DNA of 64,000 nt from positions 310,001 to 374,000 of the forward strand of contig NZ_ATUV01000001.1 of the NCBI RefSeq assembly GCF_000420385.1, written 5' to 3'. The translations under genes were made by a program, and so were the position numbers. Position 1 is the stretch's first letter. The number at the start of each line of letters is the position of its first letter. Source of the stretch: Hippea alviniae EP5-r. Lineage in GTDB: Bacteria; Campylobacterota_A; Desulfurellia; Desulfurellales; Hippeaceae. Positions 7,734-15,980 of the stretch are shown piece by piece. The notes below the pieces were generated by a model, which did no database searches, had not been told where the DNA came from, and was given only the letters and a program-made list of their open reading frames with translations.

Positions 7734-9719
7734 TTACCTAAACATCTTCTCAAGCAGTTTACCTGCTTTTTTCTCAAGCTGCTGTTTTATTAGGTCTGAT
7801 GCGTTTATTTTTATTTTTGGATGTTTTAGATTACCTTTGAGTTTTACATATACATGTTTCTTTTTTATTTCAACCTTGACCTTTGCATCGATATAATCCC
7901 TGTTTAAGTCTATGAGTGCATTTTTTGAGCTTATGCGTGTTCTTTTGCTTACCATGTCAAGGTTTGTGTAGAGCTTTTTGTTGTCTATCTTTGTGTCTAT
8001 TGTTGTTGTTTTGTAAAGCTCTCTTGTTATGTCAAATCTGGTTATGCCGTATAAAAGCGCTGTAAATCTGGTTGGCAGTATATGACCATCCTTAAAAATT
8101 GCATGTGCGGTTCCTTTTTTCGTAAATAGGTTGTATTTAAAGTCTATATCACCTTTTGAATCGAATATCTTTTTGTATCTCATCATCTCCATAATTTTTA
8201 CCATGCTGACACCCTTTGCTTTGCCTGTTATGTCGTTGTTAACAAGGTTTATCTTTAGTTCTCCGTTCCACATCTTGGAGGATGCATCAGCTTTGATATT
8301 GCCGTTTGAGAAGTGGATGTTGCCGTTTGCTATTGTTGAGCCAGAAAGATGTCTTCCAACTAAAAAATATAGCTTATCGAGATTAGGTATTTTAAGCAAA
8401 TAGTCAGAGTCAAAGGACAACTCTTTTATATTGAATATACACTTCTTTGCTTTAATTGATGCTATCGATGAGTTAATTGTTATTTTCGAGTTTGCTATGT
8501 CGTCTTTTATGATAGATAAGACATTAGCTTTAAATGATGTTTGTGGCACTTTTGTTTTTAGAAGCTTATTGACAACAGTTGCGTTTATGGTTCCTTTGTT
8601 TATCGATAGATTGAGCTTACCTGAGAGCTTTTCTAAATTTGTAATTGTTAGGCTTGTGTTTATCGTGCCGAATGCGTATTTTGGTTTATCAAATAGTGCT
8701 AAAACCTTGTCAAGTTTTGCATTTTGTGAAGTTATGTTTATATTTTTTGCTTTGAAATTGGTTAATTCTATCTCGTAATGTGTGTTTGAATCCGCTATAT
8801 TGCTCTTTCCTTTTATTGTAAGTAGGTTTTTTGTTCCATTTGCAACGCCATCAGTTGAAAATCTGCCTTTTAAATTTATGTTTATTATAGGTTTTAAAAG
8901 AGAGAGTCTGTTTATATCGAGCTTGTATTTTGCTTTGATATTTTCTGATTTTTGGTTAAATGTTCCTATAATTTTGCTTTTTGCTATGTTAGAGTCTAAG
9001 TTTGCATCAAATTTTACGATAGAACCGTCTAAATTTACCGTGGCTTTTGCTTTGAATTGGGTATTTGGAAGGTTGATGTTGAATAACTTTTTTATTGTTT
9101 CTCTATTCAGTGTTCCGTCTGTTATGTTTATTATTCCGTTTCCTTTTAAAGCATTTTTCTCAAAACTACTTAAGTTTATGTTTGCCTTTATTTTAGCATC
9201 AGCAACGGCTGGTTTGTTTAGCACTTCAAGGAGTTTTTTAAGCCAAAGCTTGTCTATGTTTATCAAAACAGAAGATGGTTTGTTGTTCTTTAGCTTTATC
9301 TCATACTCTATGTTTGAGTCTGCGAAGTTGCTTTTGCCTAAGATAAGCGTTGAATTAGCTGAGCCTTTTATTAAACCTTTAGCCCAAAATGGACCTTTTA
9401 TGATAAAATTATCAAATTTCAGCTTGTCTTCATCTTTGTTTACATCAAGATTATACTCTAAGTTTAAATTTTTTGAAAATAGGCTGAATTTTCCTTTGAC
9501 TGTAAATATAGAACCTTTTACTGTTTTGAGTTTTAAAAATACATACGATGGACGCATGCTGAACTCTTCAAGCTTCATATTTGTCTTTAGGGCTTTGTTT
9601 ATTTTGGATTCGACAGTAGGTTTGAGTAAATTATTGCCTGGTTGTGTAAATAGAACGCCGTATGCTAAAATGAATATGAGAATAATAAACGAAAATACAC
9701 CAATGATTAATTTTTTCAT
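7734..9719 (-). CDS. AsmA-like outer-envelope protein (661 aa)
   Basis: The start at 9719 (MKKLIIGVFSFIILIF) is chosen because it gives an N-terminal membrane anchor (about residues 4-22) and follows an AGGAGAG site; an upstream extension to 9806 lacks both. After the anchor come LLKPTVESKINKAL and many alternating-hydrophobic beta repeats with recurrent 'SNIADSNTHYEIEL'-like blocks (about 100-residue spacing at residues near 125, 310), then a C-terminal part with DRDYIDAK-type and LKGNLKHPKIKIN stretches. This pattern is that of AsmA/TamB-like periplasmic bridge proteins involved in phospholipid or outer-membrane biogenesis. Exact subfamily not assigned; substrate unknown. It is single-gene, convergent to nothing obvious, and precedes the tRNA-His promoter divergently. 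Confidence 0.7.
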   Translation of the reverse strand: MKKLIIGVFSFIILIFILAYGVLFTQPGNNLLKPTVESKINKALKTNMKLEEFSMRPSYVFLKLKTVKGSIFTVKGKFSLFSKNLNLEYNLDVNKDEDKLKFDNFIIKGPFWAKGLIKGSANSTLILGKSNFADSNIEYEIKLKNNKPSSVLINIDKLWLKKLLEVLNKPAVADAKIKANINLSSFEKNALKGNGIINITDGTLNRETIKKLFNINLPNTQFKAKATVNLDGSIVKFDANLDSNIAKSKIIGTFNQKSENIKAKYKLDINRLSLLKPIININLKGRFSTDGVANGTKNLLTIKGKSNIADSNTHYEIELTNFKAKNINITSQNAKLDKVLALFDKPKYAFGTINTSLTITNLEKLSGKLNLSINKGTINATVVNKLLKTKVPQTSFKANVLSIIKDDIANSKITINSSIASIKAKKCIFNIKELSFDSDYLLKIPNLDKLYFLVGRHLSGSTIANGNIHFSNGNIKADASSKMWNGELKINLVNNDITGKAKGVSMVKIMEMMRYKKIFDSKGDIDFKYNLFTKKGTAHAIFKDGHILPTRFTALLYGITRFDITRELYKTTTIDTKIDNKKLYTNLDMVSKRTRISSKNALIDLNRDYIDAKVKVEIKKKHVYVKLKGNLKHPKIKINASDLIKQQLEKKAGKLLEKMFR

Positions 9720-9799
9720 CTTTCTCTCCTGAATTTTCAAAGTTAGATTATTATAGGATGATTTAGGATTTAATGCAAATTTTATCTTAGGTTGAATAC

Positions 9800-9828
9800 T
9801 TGACAAAATATATTGCTAATGCTATAAA
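9800..9828 (+). promoter_or_regulatory. σ70-type promoter of tRNA-His and tsaC
   Basis: TTGACA at 9800-9805 and TATAAA at 9823-9828 are 17 bases apart. Transcription would start near 9835, about 40 bases before the tRNA. Confidence 0.8.
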
Positions 9829-9874
9829 GTGCTCGTCTGATTATGGGAGTATCTCCCGTAATCTGTTATCTTGT

Positions 9875-9951
9875 GGTGAGTATAGCTCAGTTGGCAGAGC
9901 ACCAGGTTGTGGCCCTGGGGGTCGTGGGTTCAAGTCCCACTACTCACCCCA
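9875..9951 (+). tRNA. tRNA-His (anticodon GTG)
   Basis: Acceptor GTGAGTA pairs with TACTCAC, anticodon stem CCAGG/CCTGG encloses TTGTGGC (anticodon GTG), and the T arm is GTGGG-TTCAAGT-CCCAC. An extra G at 9875 faces a C discriminator at 9948, the G-1:C73 pair diagnostic for tRNA-His. CCA is encoded. tsaC begins 19 bases later and may be cotranscribed. Confidence 0.97.
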
Positions 9952-9970
9952 TTTTTTAAGGAATAATCTT

Positions 9971-10555
9971 ATGTTTATAGGAAAGGGCAGAAAGGCTATA
10001 AATTTAGCTAAGGCAAAATTAAAAAACTCTGGTGTTATCATCTGCCCAGCTTTCACAATTTATGGTTTTTCTGCCTTTCTTTTTGATATAAAGGCCAATC
10101 TAAAAATATATCGAATAAAAAGAAGAGAAACCAAAAAGCCGTTTATAGTGATTGCGTCTAAGGATTATATAAAAAAATGCATTGCAGATGCTGATTTAGA
10201 CATTGTTGATTTTCTTCTTGATAATGCTATAACCGTTGTTGTAAAAACAAAGATTGAGATGCCGTCTTATGCTTCGTCTAATGGTAAGACAGCCTTTAGG
10301 GTTGCAAATACGGATATTTTGAATGAGTTTGTTGAGATATCACCAATTACTTCAACAAGTATAAACATATCTGGGTCAAAAGAGATAAATTCTGTTCCAA
10401 AGATGATTAAAATGTTTTCCAGCGTGGTTGATGGTATAATAGTCGATAGCGTCATTGGTCTGCCTTCGACGGTTATTGAGATAAATAAAAAAAGCGTTAA
10501 AGTTTTGAGAGAAGGATTTAATATAGAAAAAATCAGGGAGGTTATCGATGATTGA
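9971..10555 (+). CDS. tsaC: L-threonylcarbamoyladenylate synthase (Sua5/YciO/YrdC family)
   Basis: The 194-residue protein makes threonylcarbamoyl-AMP for the t6A37 modification of ANN-reading tRNAs. Visible family motifs are an N-terminal P-A-F-T-I-Y-G segment (equivalent to PTETVYGLG), the nucleotide-binding KRRETKKPF block, and [11 protein letters not shown] near residue 130. It is short, as in TsaC/YrdC without the Sua5 domain. The ATG at 9971 has AAGGA 8 bases upstream; the longer frame running back through the tRNA is rejected. The last 8 bases overlap dapL. YciO-like paralogs cannot be excluded because the N-terminal motif is divergent. Confidence 0.8.
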   Translation: MFIGKGRKAINLAKAKLKNSGVIICPAFTIYGFSAFLFDIKANLKIYRIKRRETKKPFIVIASKDYIKKCIADADLDIVDFLLDNAITVVVKTKIEMPSYASSNGKTAFRVANTDILNEFVEISPITSTSINISGSKEINSVPKMIKMFSSVVDGIIVDSVIGLPSTVIEINKKSVKVLREGFNIEKIREVIDD

Positions 10556-11705
10556 ATTGGCAGAAAGGATAAAAAAATTACCGCCTTATCTGTTTGCTGA
10601 GATTGACAGACTAAAGGAAGAGGTGATTAAAGAAGGTGTTGATGTGATTGATCTTGGTGTTGGAGACCCGGATATTCCAACGCCTAAGGAGATTGTCGAA
10701 GTTGCAAAAAAGGCTTTAGAAAATCAAGAGAATCACAGATATCCGAGTTATGTTGGAATGCTCTCTTTTAGAAAGGCAGTTGCCGATTGGTATAAGAGAA
10801 GGTTTAATGTTGAGCTTGACCCAGAGACAGAAGTTGTTAGTCTTATCGGTTCGAAGGAAGGTATAGCCCATCTGCCACTTGCTTATATAGACAAAGGCGA
10901 TTATGCACTTGTTCCAGACCCTGGTTATCCTGTTTATCCTGTTGCCGTTATGTTTGCAGGTGGTGAAGCTGTAAAAATGCCGCTAAAAGAAGAGAATGGT
11001 TTTTTGCCAGATTTGGACTCGATTGATAAGGATATACTCGAAAAGGCAAAGCTTATGTTTATCGGATACCCGAACAATCCAACATCTGCTATTGCTGAGA
11101 AGGAGTTTTACGAGAAGGTCGTTGCTTTGGCTAAGGAGTATGATTTTATCGTTGCAAGTGATAATGCATACTCAGAAATCTGCTATGATGGGTATAAGCC
11201 TATAAGCTTTCTTGAAGTTGAAGGTGCAAAGGATGTGGGTATAGAGTTTCACTCTTTATCCAAAACATTTAACATGACAGGATGGAGAATCGGCTTTGCT
11301 GTCGGCAATAGAGATGTTATAGCTGCTTTGGGTAAGGTTAAGACAAATATAGATTCTGGCATCTTTCAGGCTGTTCAGGAAGCTGGAACATACGCTTTAA
11401 ACAACGCAGAAGAGCTAAACGGAAAAATTATAAAGGTGTTTCAAGAGAGAAGAGATAAAATGGCCGAAGCTCTGAAGAAAGCAGGGTTTGAGTTTAATTT
11501 GCCCAAAGCAACATTCTATTTTTGGGTTAAAGTGCCAGAAGGTTATACATCTGCCGAATTTACGAAAAAACTTTTGAAAGAGAAGGGTATTGTTGTAACA
11601 CCGGGCAATGGCTTTGGCGATACAGGTGAAGGTTATTTTAGAATTAGTATAACAAACCCAAGAATTGAAGAAGCTGTGGAAAGGATAAAAAGCGCCGTTG
11701 TATAA
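10548..11705 (+). CDS. dapL: LL-diaminopimelate aminotransferase
   Basis: A 385-residue class I/II PLP aminotransferase. It carries [14 protein letters not shown] at the N-terminus, [12 protein letters not shown], the YPNNPTSA substrate loop, and the PLP-lysine motif [15 protein letters not shown]. These match the DapL branch, which converts tetrahydrodipicolinate directly to LL-diaminopimelate with glutamate as donor, in lysine and peptidoglycan synthesis. A related aspartate-type aminotransferase is the alternative, but the IGSKEG and NMTGWR context favours DapL. It overlaps tsaC upstream and folK downstream by 8 bases each. Confidence 0.85.
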   Translation: MIELAERIKKLPPYLFAEIDRLKEEVIKEGVDVIDLGVGDPDIPTPKEIVEVAKKALENQENHRYPSYVGMLSFRKAVADWYKRRFNVELDPETEVVSLIGSKEGIAHLPLAYIDKGDYALVPDPGYPVYPVAVMFAGGEAVKMPLKEENGFLPDLDSIDKDILEKAKLMFIGYPNNPTSAIAEKEFYEKVVALAKEYDFIVASDNAYSEICYDGYKPISFLEVEGAKDVGIEFHSLSKTFNMTGWRIGFAVGNRDVIAALGKVKTNIDSGIFQAVQEAGTYALNNAEELNGKIIKVFQERRDKMAEALKKAGFEFNLPKATFYFWVKVPEGYTSAEFTKKLLKEKGIVVTPGNGFGDTGEGYFRISITNPRIEEAVERIKSAVV

Positions 11706-12156
11706 CAGGTGGGTTTATTTATCTCTTGGCAGTAATGTTGGGAATAGGAGAAGGAATATAAACTGGGCTGTTGTGTATCTTTCAAAGAGAGTTAATGTGA
11801 TCTCAAAGTCAAGCATCATAGAAACCGAAGCGTGGGGCTATAAGAAACAGAAAAAATTTTTAAACTGTGCGTTAAAGGTTGACTGTAAATTAAAACCTTT
11901 TGAATTGCTTAAGTTTTGTAAAAACATAGAAAGAAAACTTAGAAGAGTTAAGAAATTTAAGTGGGGTCCCAGAACCGTCGATGTTGACATAGTTGCCTTT
12001 AAAAATATAATCCTTAAAAGGAAAAGGTTATGGCTTCCGCATAGGCACGCTCATCAAAGACTGTTTGTGATTGAACCTTTGATGGAGCTTGATGCGAAGC
12101 TAAAGTTTGAAGGTTTTACTTTAGAAGAGCACAAAAGCAGGCTTGAAGGGCGTTAA
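11698..12156 (+). CDS. folK: 2-amino-4-hydroxy-6-hydroxymethyldihydropteridine pyrophosphokinase
   Basis: The 152-residue protein has the HPPK signatures [11 protein letters not shown] at the start, ETEAWGY, a NCALKV strand, and the [10 protein letters not shown] motif, whose two aspartates bind the Mg-ATP. It transfers pyrophosphate from ATP to hydroxymethyldihydropterin in folate synthesis. The only plausible start is a TTG at 11698 that overlaps the dapL stop region; no in-frame ATG lies near. The gene is unusually basic. A pantothenate leader begins right after its stop. Confidence 0.93.
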   Translation: MYNRWVYLSLGSNVGNRRRNINWAVVYLSKRVNVISKSSIIETEAWGYKKQKKFLNCALKVDCKLKPFELLKFCKNIERKLRRVKKFKWGPRTVDVDIVAFKNIILKRKRLWLPHRHAHQRLFVIEPLMELDAKLKFEGFTLEEHKSRLEGR

Positions 12157-12160
12157 GGCT

Positions 12161-12292
12161 CTAAAGACCTGCAAAAAGGAGTTAGTTTGATTTTAAAAAT
12201 AGGTAAAAGACCCGTTGAAAGGGCTTTGAACCGTCTATATAAACCAAAATCGAGCCTGAATATGCCCAGCGTGGGTGTATTCAGGCTTTTTT
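12161..12292 (+). promoter_or_regulatory. panB leader: two similar bulged hairpins followed by an intrinsic terminator (pan-motif-like)
   Basis: Hairpin 1 (12161-12185) pairs CTAA with TTAG and CCT with AGG around AAAGACCT. Hairpin 2 (12202-12232) pairs GGT/ACC, AAAG/CTTT and CCC/GGG, leaving an A at 12205 (opposite GA) and a bulged A at 12210. Both share an AAAGACC core and an A-rich loop leading into AGG. A strong terminator stem AGCCTGAATA/TATTCAGGCT with a T run (12253-12292) then precedes panB's ribosome site. Tandem hairpins with two bulged A residues upstream of pan genes are the description of the 'pan' RNA motif known from Deltaproteobacteria and others; identity here is from reading, not a model search. 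Confidence 0.6.
12253..12292 (+). terminator. intrinsic terminator between folK and panB
   Basis: A 10-bp perfect outer stem AGCCTGAATA / TATTCAGGCT with an inner CCCA/TGGG extension is followed by TTTTTTATTTT. It ends 20 bases before the panB start, so it can stop folK transcription or act as an attenuator of the pan operon. Confidence 0.85.
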
Positions 12293-12312
12293 ATTTTAAG
12301 GAGGTTTGAGAA

Positions 12313-13107
12313 ATGGCTATTACTGTCCCAAAAATCAAGGCAATGAAGGGTAAAGAGAAGATCAGCATGATTACGGCTTATGATTACACTTCTGCTCGTA
12401 TAGCTGATGAAGCTGGAATTGACATAATACTTGTTGGTGATTCTTTGGCTATGGTTATGCAGGGCAAAAGCTCAACAATTCCCGTTACTGTTGATGAAGT
12501 TATTTATCATGCAAAAATGGTTAGACAGGGTGTAAAGAATGCTCTAATTGTTGTTGATATGCCGTTTATGAGTTATCAGGCTGATTATGTTGAAGCCGTG
12601 AGAAACGCTGGAAGAATATTGAAAGAGACTGGCTGTGATGCCGTTAAGCTTGAAGGTGGGCGTGAGTTTGTTCCAACGATAAACAACATTATTGCCGCTG
12701 GAATTCCTGTAATGGGTCATCTTGGTTTGACGCCACAGTCTATAAATATCTTTGGTTCTTATAAAGCTCGTGGTAAAGAGCCAGAAGAAGCAAAAAAGAT
12801 AAAAGAAGATGCGAAGTTTTTGGCAGAAGTGGGTGTGTTTGCTTTAGTGCTTGAGTCTGTTCCAAAGCAGCTTGCAAAAGAGATAACCGAATCCATCTCT
12901 ATTCCAACCATAGGCATTGGCGCTGGTATGCATACTGATGGTCAGGTTTTGGTTTATCACGATATGCTTGGTCTGTTTGACGACTTCAAACCGAAGTTTG
13001 TAAAAAGATATGCTCATCTTAAAAAAGATGCTATTGAAGGTATAAAAAATTATATCAGTGAAGTTAAAGAAGGCAAATTCCCAACAGATGAGCACTCTTA
13101 CGATTAA
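12313..13107 (+). CDS. panB: 3-methyl-2-oxobutanoate hydroxymethyltransferase (ketopantoate synthase)
   Basis: At 264 residues this matches PanB. Motifs include MITAYDYTSARIADEAGID, VGDSLAMVMQGKSSTIPVT, the EGG loop after DAVKLEGG, MGHLGLTPQS, and IPTIGIGAG near residue 195. It adds a hydroxymethyl group from methylene-tetrahydrofolate to 2-oxoisovalerate, the first committed step to pantothenate and CoA. The ATG follows AAGGAGG, and folK just upstream links it to folate supply. It starts the operon panB-panC-panD-(two genes)-panE. Confidence 0.97.
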   Translation: MAITVPKIKAMKGKEKISMITAYDYTSARIADEAGIDIILVGDSLAMVMQGKSSTIPVTVDEVIYHAKMVRQGVKNALIVVDMPFMSYQADYVEAVRNAGRILKETGCDAVKLEGGREFVPTINNIIAAGIPVMGHLGLTPQSINIFGSYKARGKEPEEAKKIKEDAKFLAEVGVFALVLESVPKQLAKEITESISIPTIGIGAGMHTDGQVLVYHDMLGLFDDFKPKFVKRYAHLKKDAIEGIKNYISEVKEGKFPTDEHSYD

Positions 13108-13118
13108 GGGAGGCATAA

Positions 13119-13961
13119 ATGAGAATAATCTATTCAGCTGATGAGATGCAGCAGATAGCAAATAAATACAGAGAGTTGGGCAAGAAAATAGGCTTTGTAC
13201 CCACTATGGGTTATTTGCACGAGGGACATTTGTCTTTAGTAAGAAAAGCTAAAGAAGATAATGATGTCGTGTTTGTGAGTATTTTTGTAAACCCACTTCA
13301 GTTTGCACCCAACGAAGATTTAGATAAATATCCAAGAGATTTAAGAAGGGATGAAGAGCTTTTGAAGGAGGAAGGTGTTGATTTTTTGTTCTATCCTGCA
13401 GTTGAAAAGATGTATCCAGATGGATTTCAAACCTATGTTGAAGTTGAAAAGCTCACAAAAGTGCTTGAAGGGAAAAGCAGGCCAACGCACTTTAAAGGCG
13501 TAACAACGGTTGTGCTTAAACTGTTCAATATTACAAAGCCGCACAGGGCGTATTTTGGCAAAAAGGATGCACAGCAGCTTCTTGTCATAAGAAGGATGGT
13601 TAAGGATTTAAACCTTGATATAGATGTTGTCGGTATGCCCATTGTCAGAGAAGAAGACGGGCTTGCCATGAGTTCAAGAAACAAATATTTGAACGAAGAA
13701 GAGAGAAAACAAGCAGTATGTTTGTATAAGTCTCTTAAAAAGGCAGAAGAGCTGATAAATAGCGGCGAGACAGATGCAAAAGAGATAATTGATGAGATGA
13801 AAAAAGTGATAAAATCATATCCTTTGGCTGAGATTGATTATATTAGCATAAATAGATTGAGCGATTTAGAAGAGTTAAAGACTATCGAAAAGGGCAATAC
13901 GCTTGTCTCTTTAGCCGTTAGAATAGGCCAGACAAGGCTTATAGACAATATGTGGTTTTGA
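13119..13961 (+). CDS. panC: pantothenate synthetase (pantoate-beta-alanine ligase)
   Basis: The 280-residue protein has the nucleotidyltransferase motif PTMGYLHEGHLSLV (HxGH), the FVNPLQFAPNEDLDKYPR segment, KPHRAYFGKKDAQQL and the MSSRNKYL ATP-binding loop. It joins pantoate and beta-alanine with ATP via a pantoyl-adenylate. Length and motif order are those of the standard enzyme. It follows panB by 11 bases and precedes panD, whose product beta-alanine is its substrate. Confidence 0.97.
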   Translation: MRIIYSADEMQQIANKYRELGKKIGFVPTMGYLHEGHLSLVRKAKEDNDVVFVSIFVNPLQFAPNEDLDKYPRDLRRDEELLKEEGVDFLFYPAVEKMYPDGFQTYVEVEKLTKVLEGKSRPTHFKGVTTVVLKLFNITKPHRAYFGKKDAQQLLVIRRMVKDLNLDIDVVGMPIVREEDGLAMSSRNKYLNEEERKQAVCLYKSLKKAEELINSGETDAKEIIDEMKKVIKSYPLAEIDYISINRLSDLEELKTIEKGNTLVSLAVRIGQTRLIDNMWF

Positions 13962-13995
13962 AAATAATTGAAAAGTTTGGAGGTTATAGAGAAAA

Positions 13996-14361
13996 ATGTT
14001 AAGGGAAGTCTTGATTGGCAAGATTCACAGGGCAACGGTTACGGAAGCCGACCTTCACTATGTTGGCAGCATAACGATTGATGAAGAGTTGATGGAAGCA
14101 GCGGGAATGAAGGAGTTTGAGCTTGTCCATGTCTGGAACATTGACAATGGCGAGCGTTTTCAAACCTATACAATCAAAGGAAAAAGAGGCAGTGGTGTAA
14201 TCTGTCTAAATGGTGCTGCAGCAAGGAAGGTTGCAGTGGGTGATAAGGTGATAATCGCTGCATTTGGCATGATTGATGAGAAGGAACTTGAAGGTTATAA
14301 ACCAAGGGTGGTTATTGTTGACGATAACAATAAAATCGTTGAAGAGCATAAAGGGATGTAA
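13996..14361 (+). CDS. panD: aspartate 1-decarboxylase proenzyme
   Basis: A 121-residue PanD. The self-cleavage site Gly24-Ser25 lies in YVGSITID; cleavage makes the pyruvoyl cofactor from Ser25. Other motifs are NGERFQTY and [10 protein letters not shown], typical of the mature alpha chain. It supplies beta-alanine from aspartate for PanC. The GGAGG site is about 11 bases from the ATG, a little far. The next gene starts with the base after its stop codon. Confidence 0.97.
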   Translation: MLREVLIGKIHRATVTEADLHYVGSITIDEELMEAAGMKEFELVHVWNIDNGERFQTYTIKGKRGSGVICLNGAAARKVAVGDKVIIAAFGMIDEKELEGYKPRVVIVDDNNKIVEEHKGM

Positions 14362-15696
14362 ATGATAAAGGCACTCTCCTTGATGGGACAGCTGGGTTAT
14401 GGTTATAACAAGGACTCTTTTTTGAGAGCGATGGAAGATGGTGTTGACTATATCGGCGTTGATGCGGGTTCGATTGATTCAGGCCCATACTTTTTGGGCT
14501 CTGGCAATATGAAGGCTAATTACGATGCAACGCGAAACGACCTTGAGTTGCCGTTGGTTGAAGCTGTAAAGAGAAATATTCCATTTATTGTTGGCTCAGC
14601 TGGTTATGCAGGCGGCAACATTCATGTTGATAGGTTTCTTGAGATTGTTGAAGATATAGCAAGGGATAACAATATCCATTTTAAAGTTGCCGTTATATAT
14701 TCTGAGATTGAAAAAGAGTATCTCATTGGGCTTTTAAAACAGGGCAAAGTAAAGAGTTATGAAGGCAATCCCGAGCTTAAAGAGAGTGATATATTATCGT
14801 CAAATCACATCGTTGCACAGATGGGCGTATCTAAGGTTGTCGAAGTCTTGAAAAATGGTGCAGACCTTGTTATTGCAGGCAGGATTACAGATGCATCAAT
14901 ATATGCTGCCTATCCGTTGCTTAAAGGCTATGAGCCTGCTTTGGTATGGCACATGTCAAAGATTATAGAGTGTGGTGCGTTGTGCGCAAAGCCTGCAAGT
15001 CCGTCTGATGCACTGCTTGGCTTTGTTGATGATGAGTTTTTTTATCTAAAACCGCCTAACCCTTCAAGAAGATGCACGCCCGATTCTGCTATGGCTCATG
15101 CTTTGTATGAGAATACCGACCCGTATGTTATTGAAGAACCAGACGGCACGCTTCTGCTTCACGATGCTGTTTATCTTCAACATGACGAAAGAACGGTAAA
15201 GGTTAAAGGCGCAAAATGGATTGAAAGAGAGAAAAAGACATTCAAGATTGAAGGTGCTAAATTCTCAGGTTATAGAACGATAGCTGTTGCAGGCATAAGA
15301 AACCCTGACATGATAGCCCAGATTGACGATATTCTCAATGTTGCAAAAGAAGAAGCCTATAGGCAGTTTAAAGATGGCTTTAGGTTGAATTTTAGGCTGT
15401 ATGGAAGAGATGCCGTTTTGGGCAGTATGGAGTTTGATAAAAACTTGCATGAGATAGGTTTGATTGTTGATGTTGTTGCAGAGTCTCAGAAGTTTGCACA
15501 TAGAGTCTGCTCGGTGGTTAAGGCGTTTTTGCAGCATTACGATTACAAAGGCAGAATAGCAACAGGAGCCAACCTTGCATTCCCTTATTCGCCTGCTGAG
15601 ATTGATGTGGGTGAAGTGTATGAGTTTAGTGTGTATCACATTGTTGAAGATGAGAGGTTAGAGGAGAAATTTAAGCTAAAGGAGTTTGAGCTTTGA
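14362..15696 (+). CDS. AtuA-like protein (DUF1446 / acyclic terpene utilization family)
   Basis: The 444-residue protein shows family features of AtuA/DUF1446: an N-terminal GVDYIGVDAGSIDSGP stretch, VGSAGYAGG, DLVIAGRITDASIYAA and a HDAVYLQHDER segment near the middle. AtuA-type proteins are found with acyl-CoA carboxylases and dehydrogenases in terpene and branched-chain catabolism, but their biochemical activity is not settled. Here the gene sits between panD and panE with no catabolic genes nearby, directly followed by a DUF4387 gene, its usual partner. A role touching pantothenate or CoA metabolism is only suggested by position. Confidence 0.75.
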   Translation: MIKALSLMGQLGYGYNKDSFLRAMEDGVDYIGVDAGSIDSGPYFLGSGNMKANYDATRNDLELPLVEAVKRNIPFIVGSAGYAGGNIHVDRFLEIVEDIARDNNIHFKVAVIYSEIEKEYLIGLLKQGKVKSYEGNPELKESDILSSNHIVAQMGVSKVVEVLKNGADLVIAGRITDASIYAAYPLLKGYEPALVWHMSKIIECGALCAKPASPSDALLGFVDDEFFYLKPPNPSRRCTPDSAMAHALYENTDPYVIEEPDGTLLLHDAVYLQHDERTVKVKGAKWIEREKKTFKIEGAKFSGYRTIAVAGIRNPDMIAQIDDILNVAKEEAYRQFKDGFRLNFRLYGRDAVLGSMEFDKNLHEIGLIVDVVAESQKFAHRVCSVVKAFLQHYDYKGRIATGANLAFPYSPAEIDVGEVYEFSVYHIVEDERLEEKFKLKEFEL

Positions 15697-15980
15697 AGCT
15701 AAAAGAAGCTGTCAAGATTTTAAGGAGCAAAAACGCTGGAGTTTGGCATATAACCATAGATATCGTGTTTAAAGATGAAAGCCTGTATAAAAGTGCGAAA
15801 GGGAAGTTAAACAAGGAGATTTTTGAAAAGATTTACAAAAGGGAAGTTAGATACTTTGAATGCGACAATATAAACACCTTAAAGGTGTCGTTTTTAAGGG
15901 ATGCCGCTGCTGGTTCTGTCGATGATACTGACTGCCTTGGTGCAAATTACTATATTCCGCTTCTGGAGATAGAGATATGA
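15693..15980 (+). CDS. DUF4387 family protein, AtuA-associated
   Basis: A 95-residue protein with the family opening LRSKNAGVWHITIDIVF and a C-terminal RDAAAGSVDDTDCLGANYY region. DUF4387 proteins normally follow an AtuA/DUF1446 gene or are fused to it, as here. The start is a TTG whose last bases overlap the upstream TGA stop, implying translational coupling. The stop overlaps panE by 4 bases. Function is unknown; a small subunit of the AtuA-like protein is the simplest reading. Confidence 0.75.
   Translation: MKLKEAVKILRSKNAGVWHITIDIVFKDESLYKSAKGKLNKEIFEKIYKREVRYFECDNINTLKVSFLRDAAAGSVDDTDCLGANYYIPLLEIEI

Noticed and set aside
8782-9732. Long plus-strand frame opposite the AsmA-like gene
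   Set aside because: It is antisense to a gene with a signal anchor, ribosome site and repetitive beta pattern; the frame arises from its composition.
9800-9970. N-terminal extension of tsaC back through tRNA-His
   Set aside because: The extension would be read through a tRNA; ATG 9971 has a ribosome site and gives family length.
12187-12309. A 40-codon TTG frame with an AAGGAG site that spans the pan leader and its terminator
   Set aside because: Codon content lacks an obvious regulatory run, the start is weak, and both RNA hairpins and terminator explain the region better. A leader peptide is not excluded.
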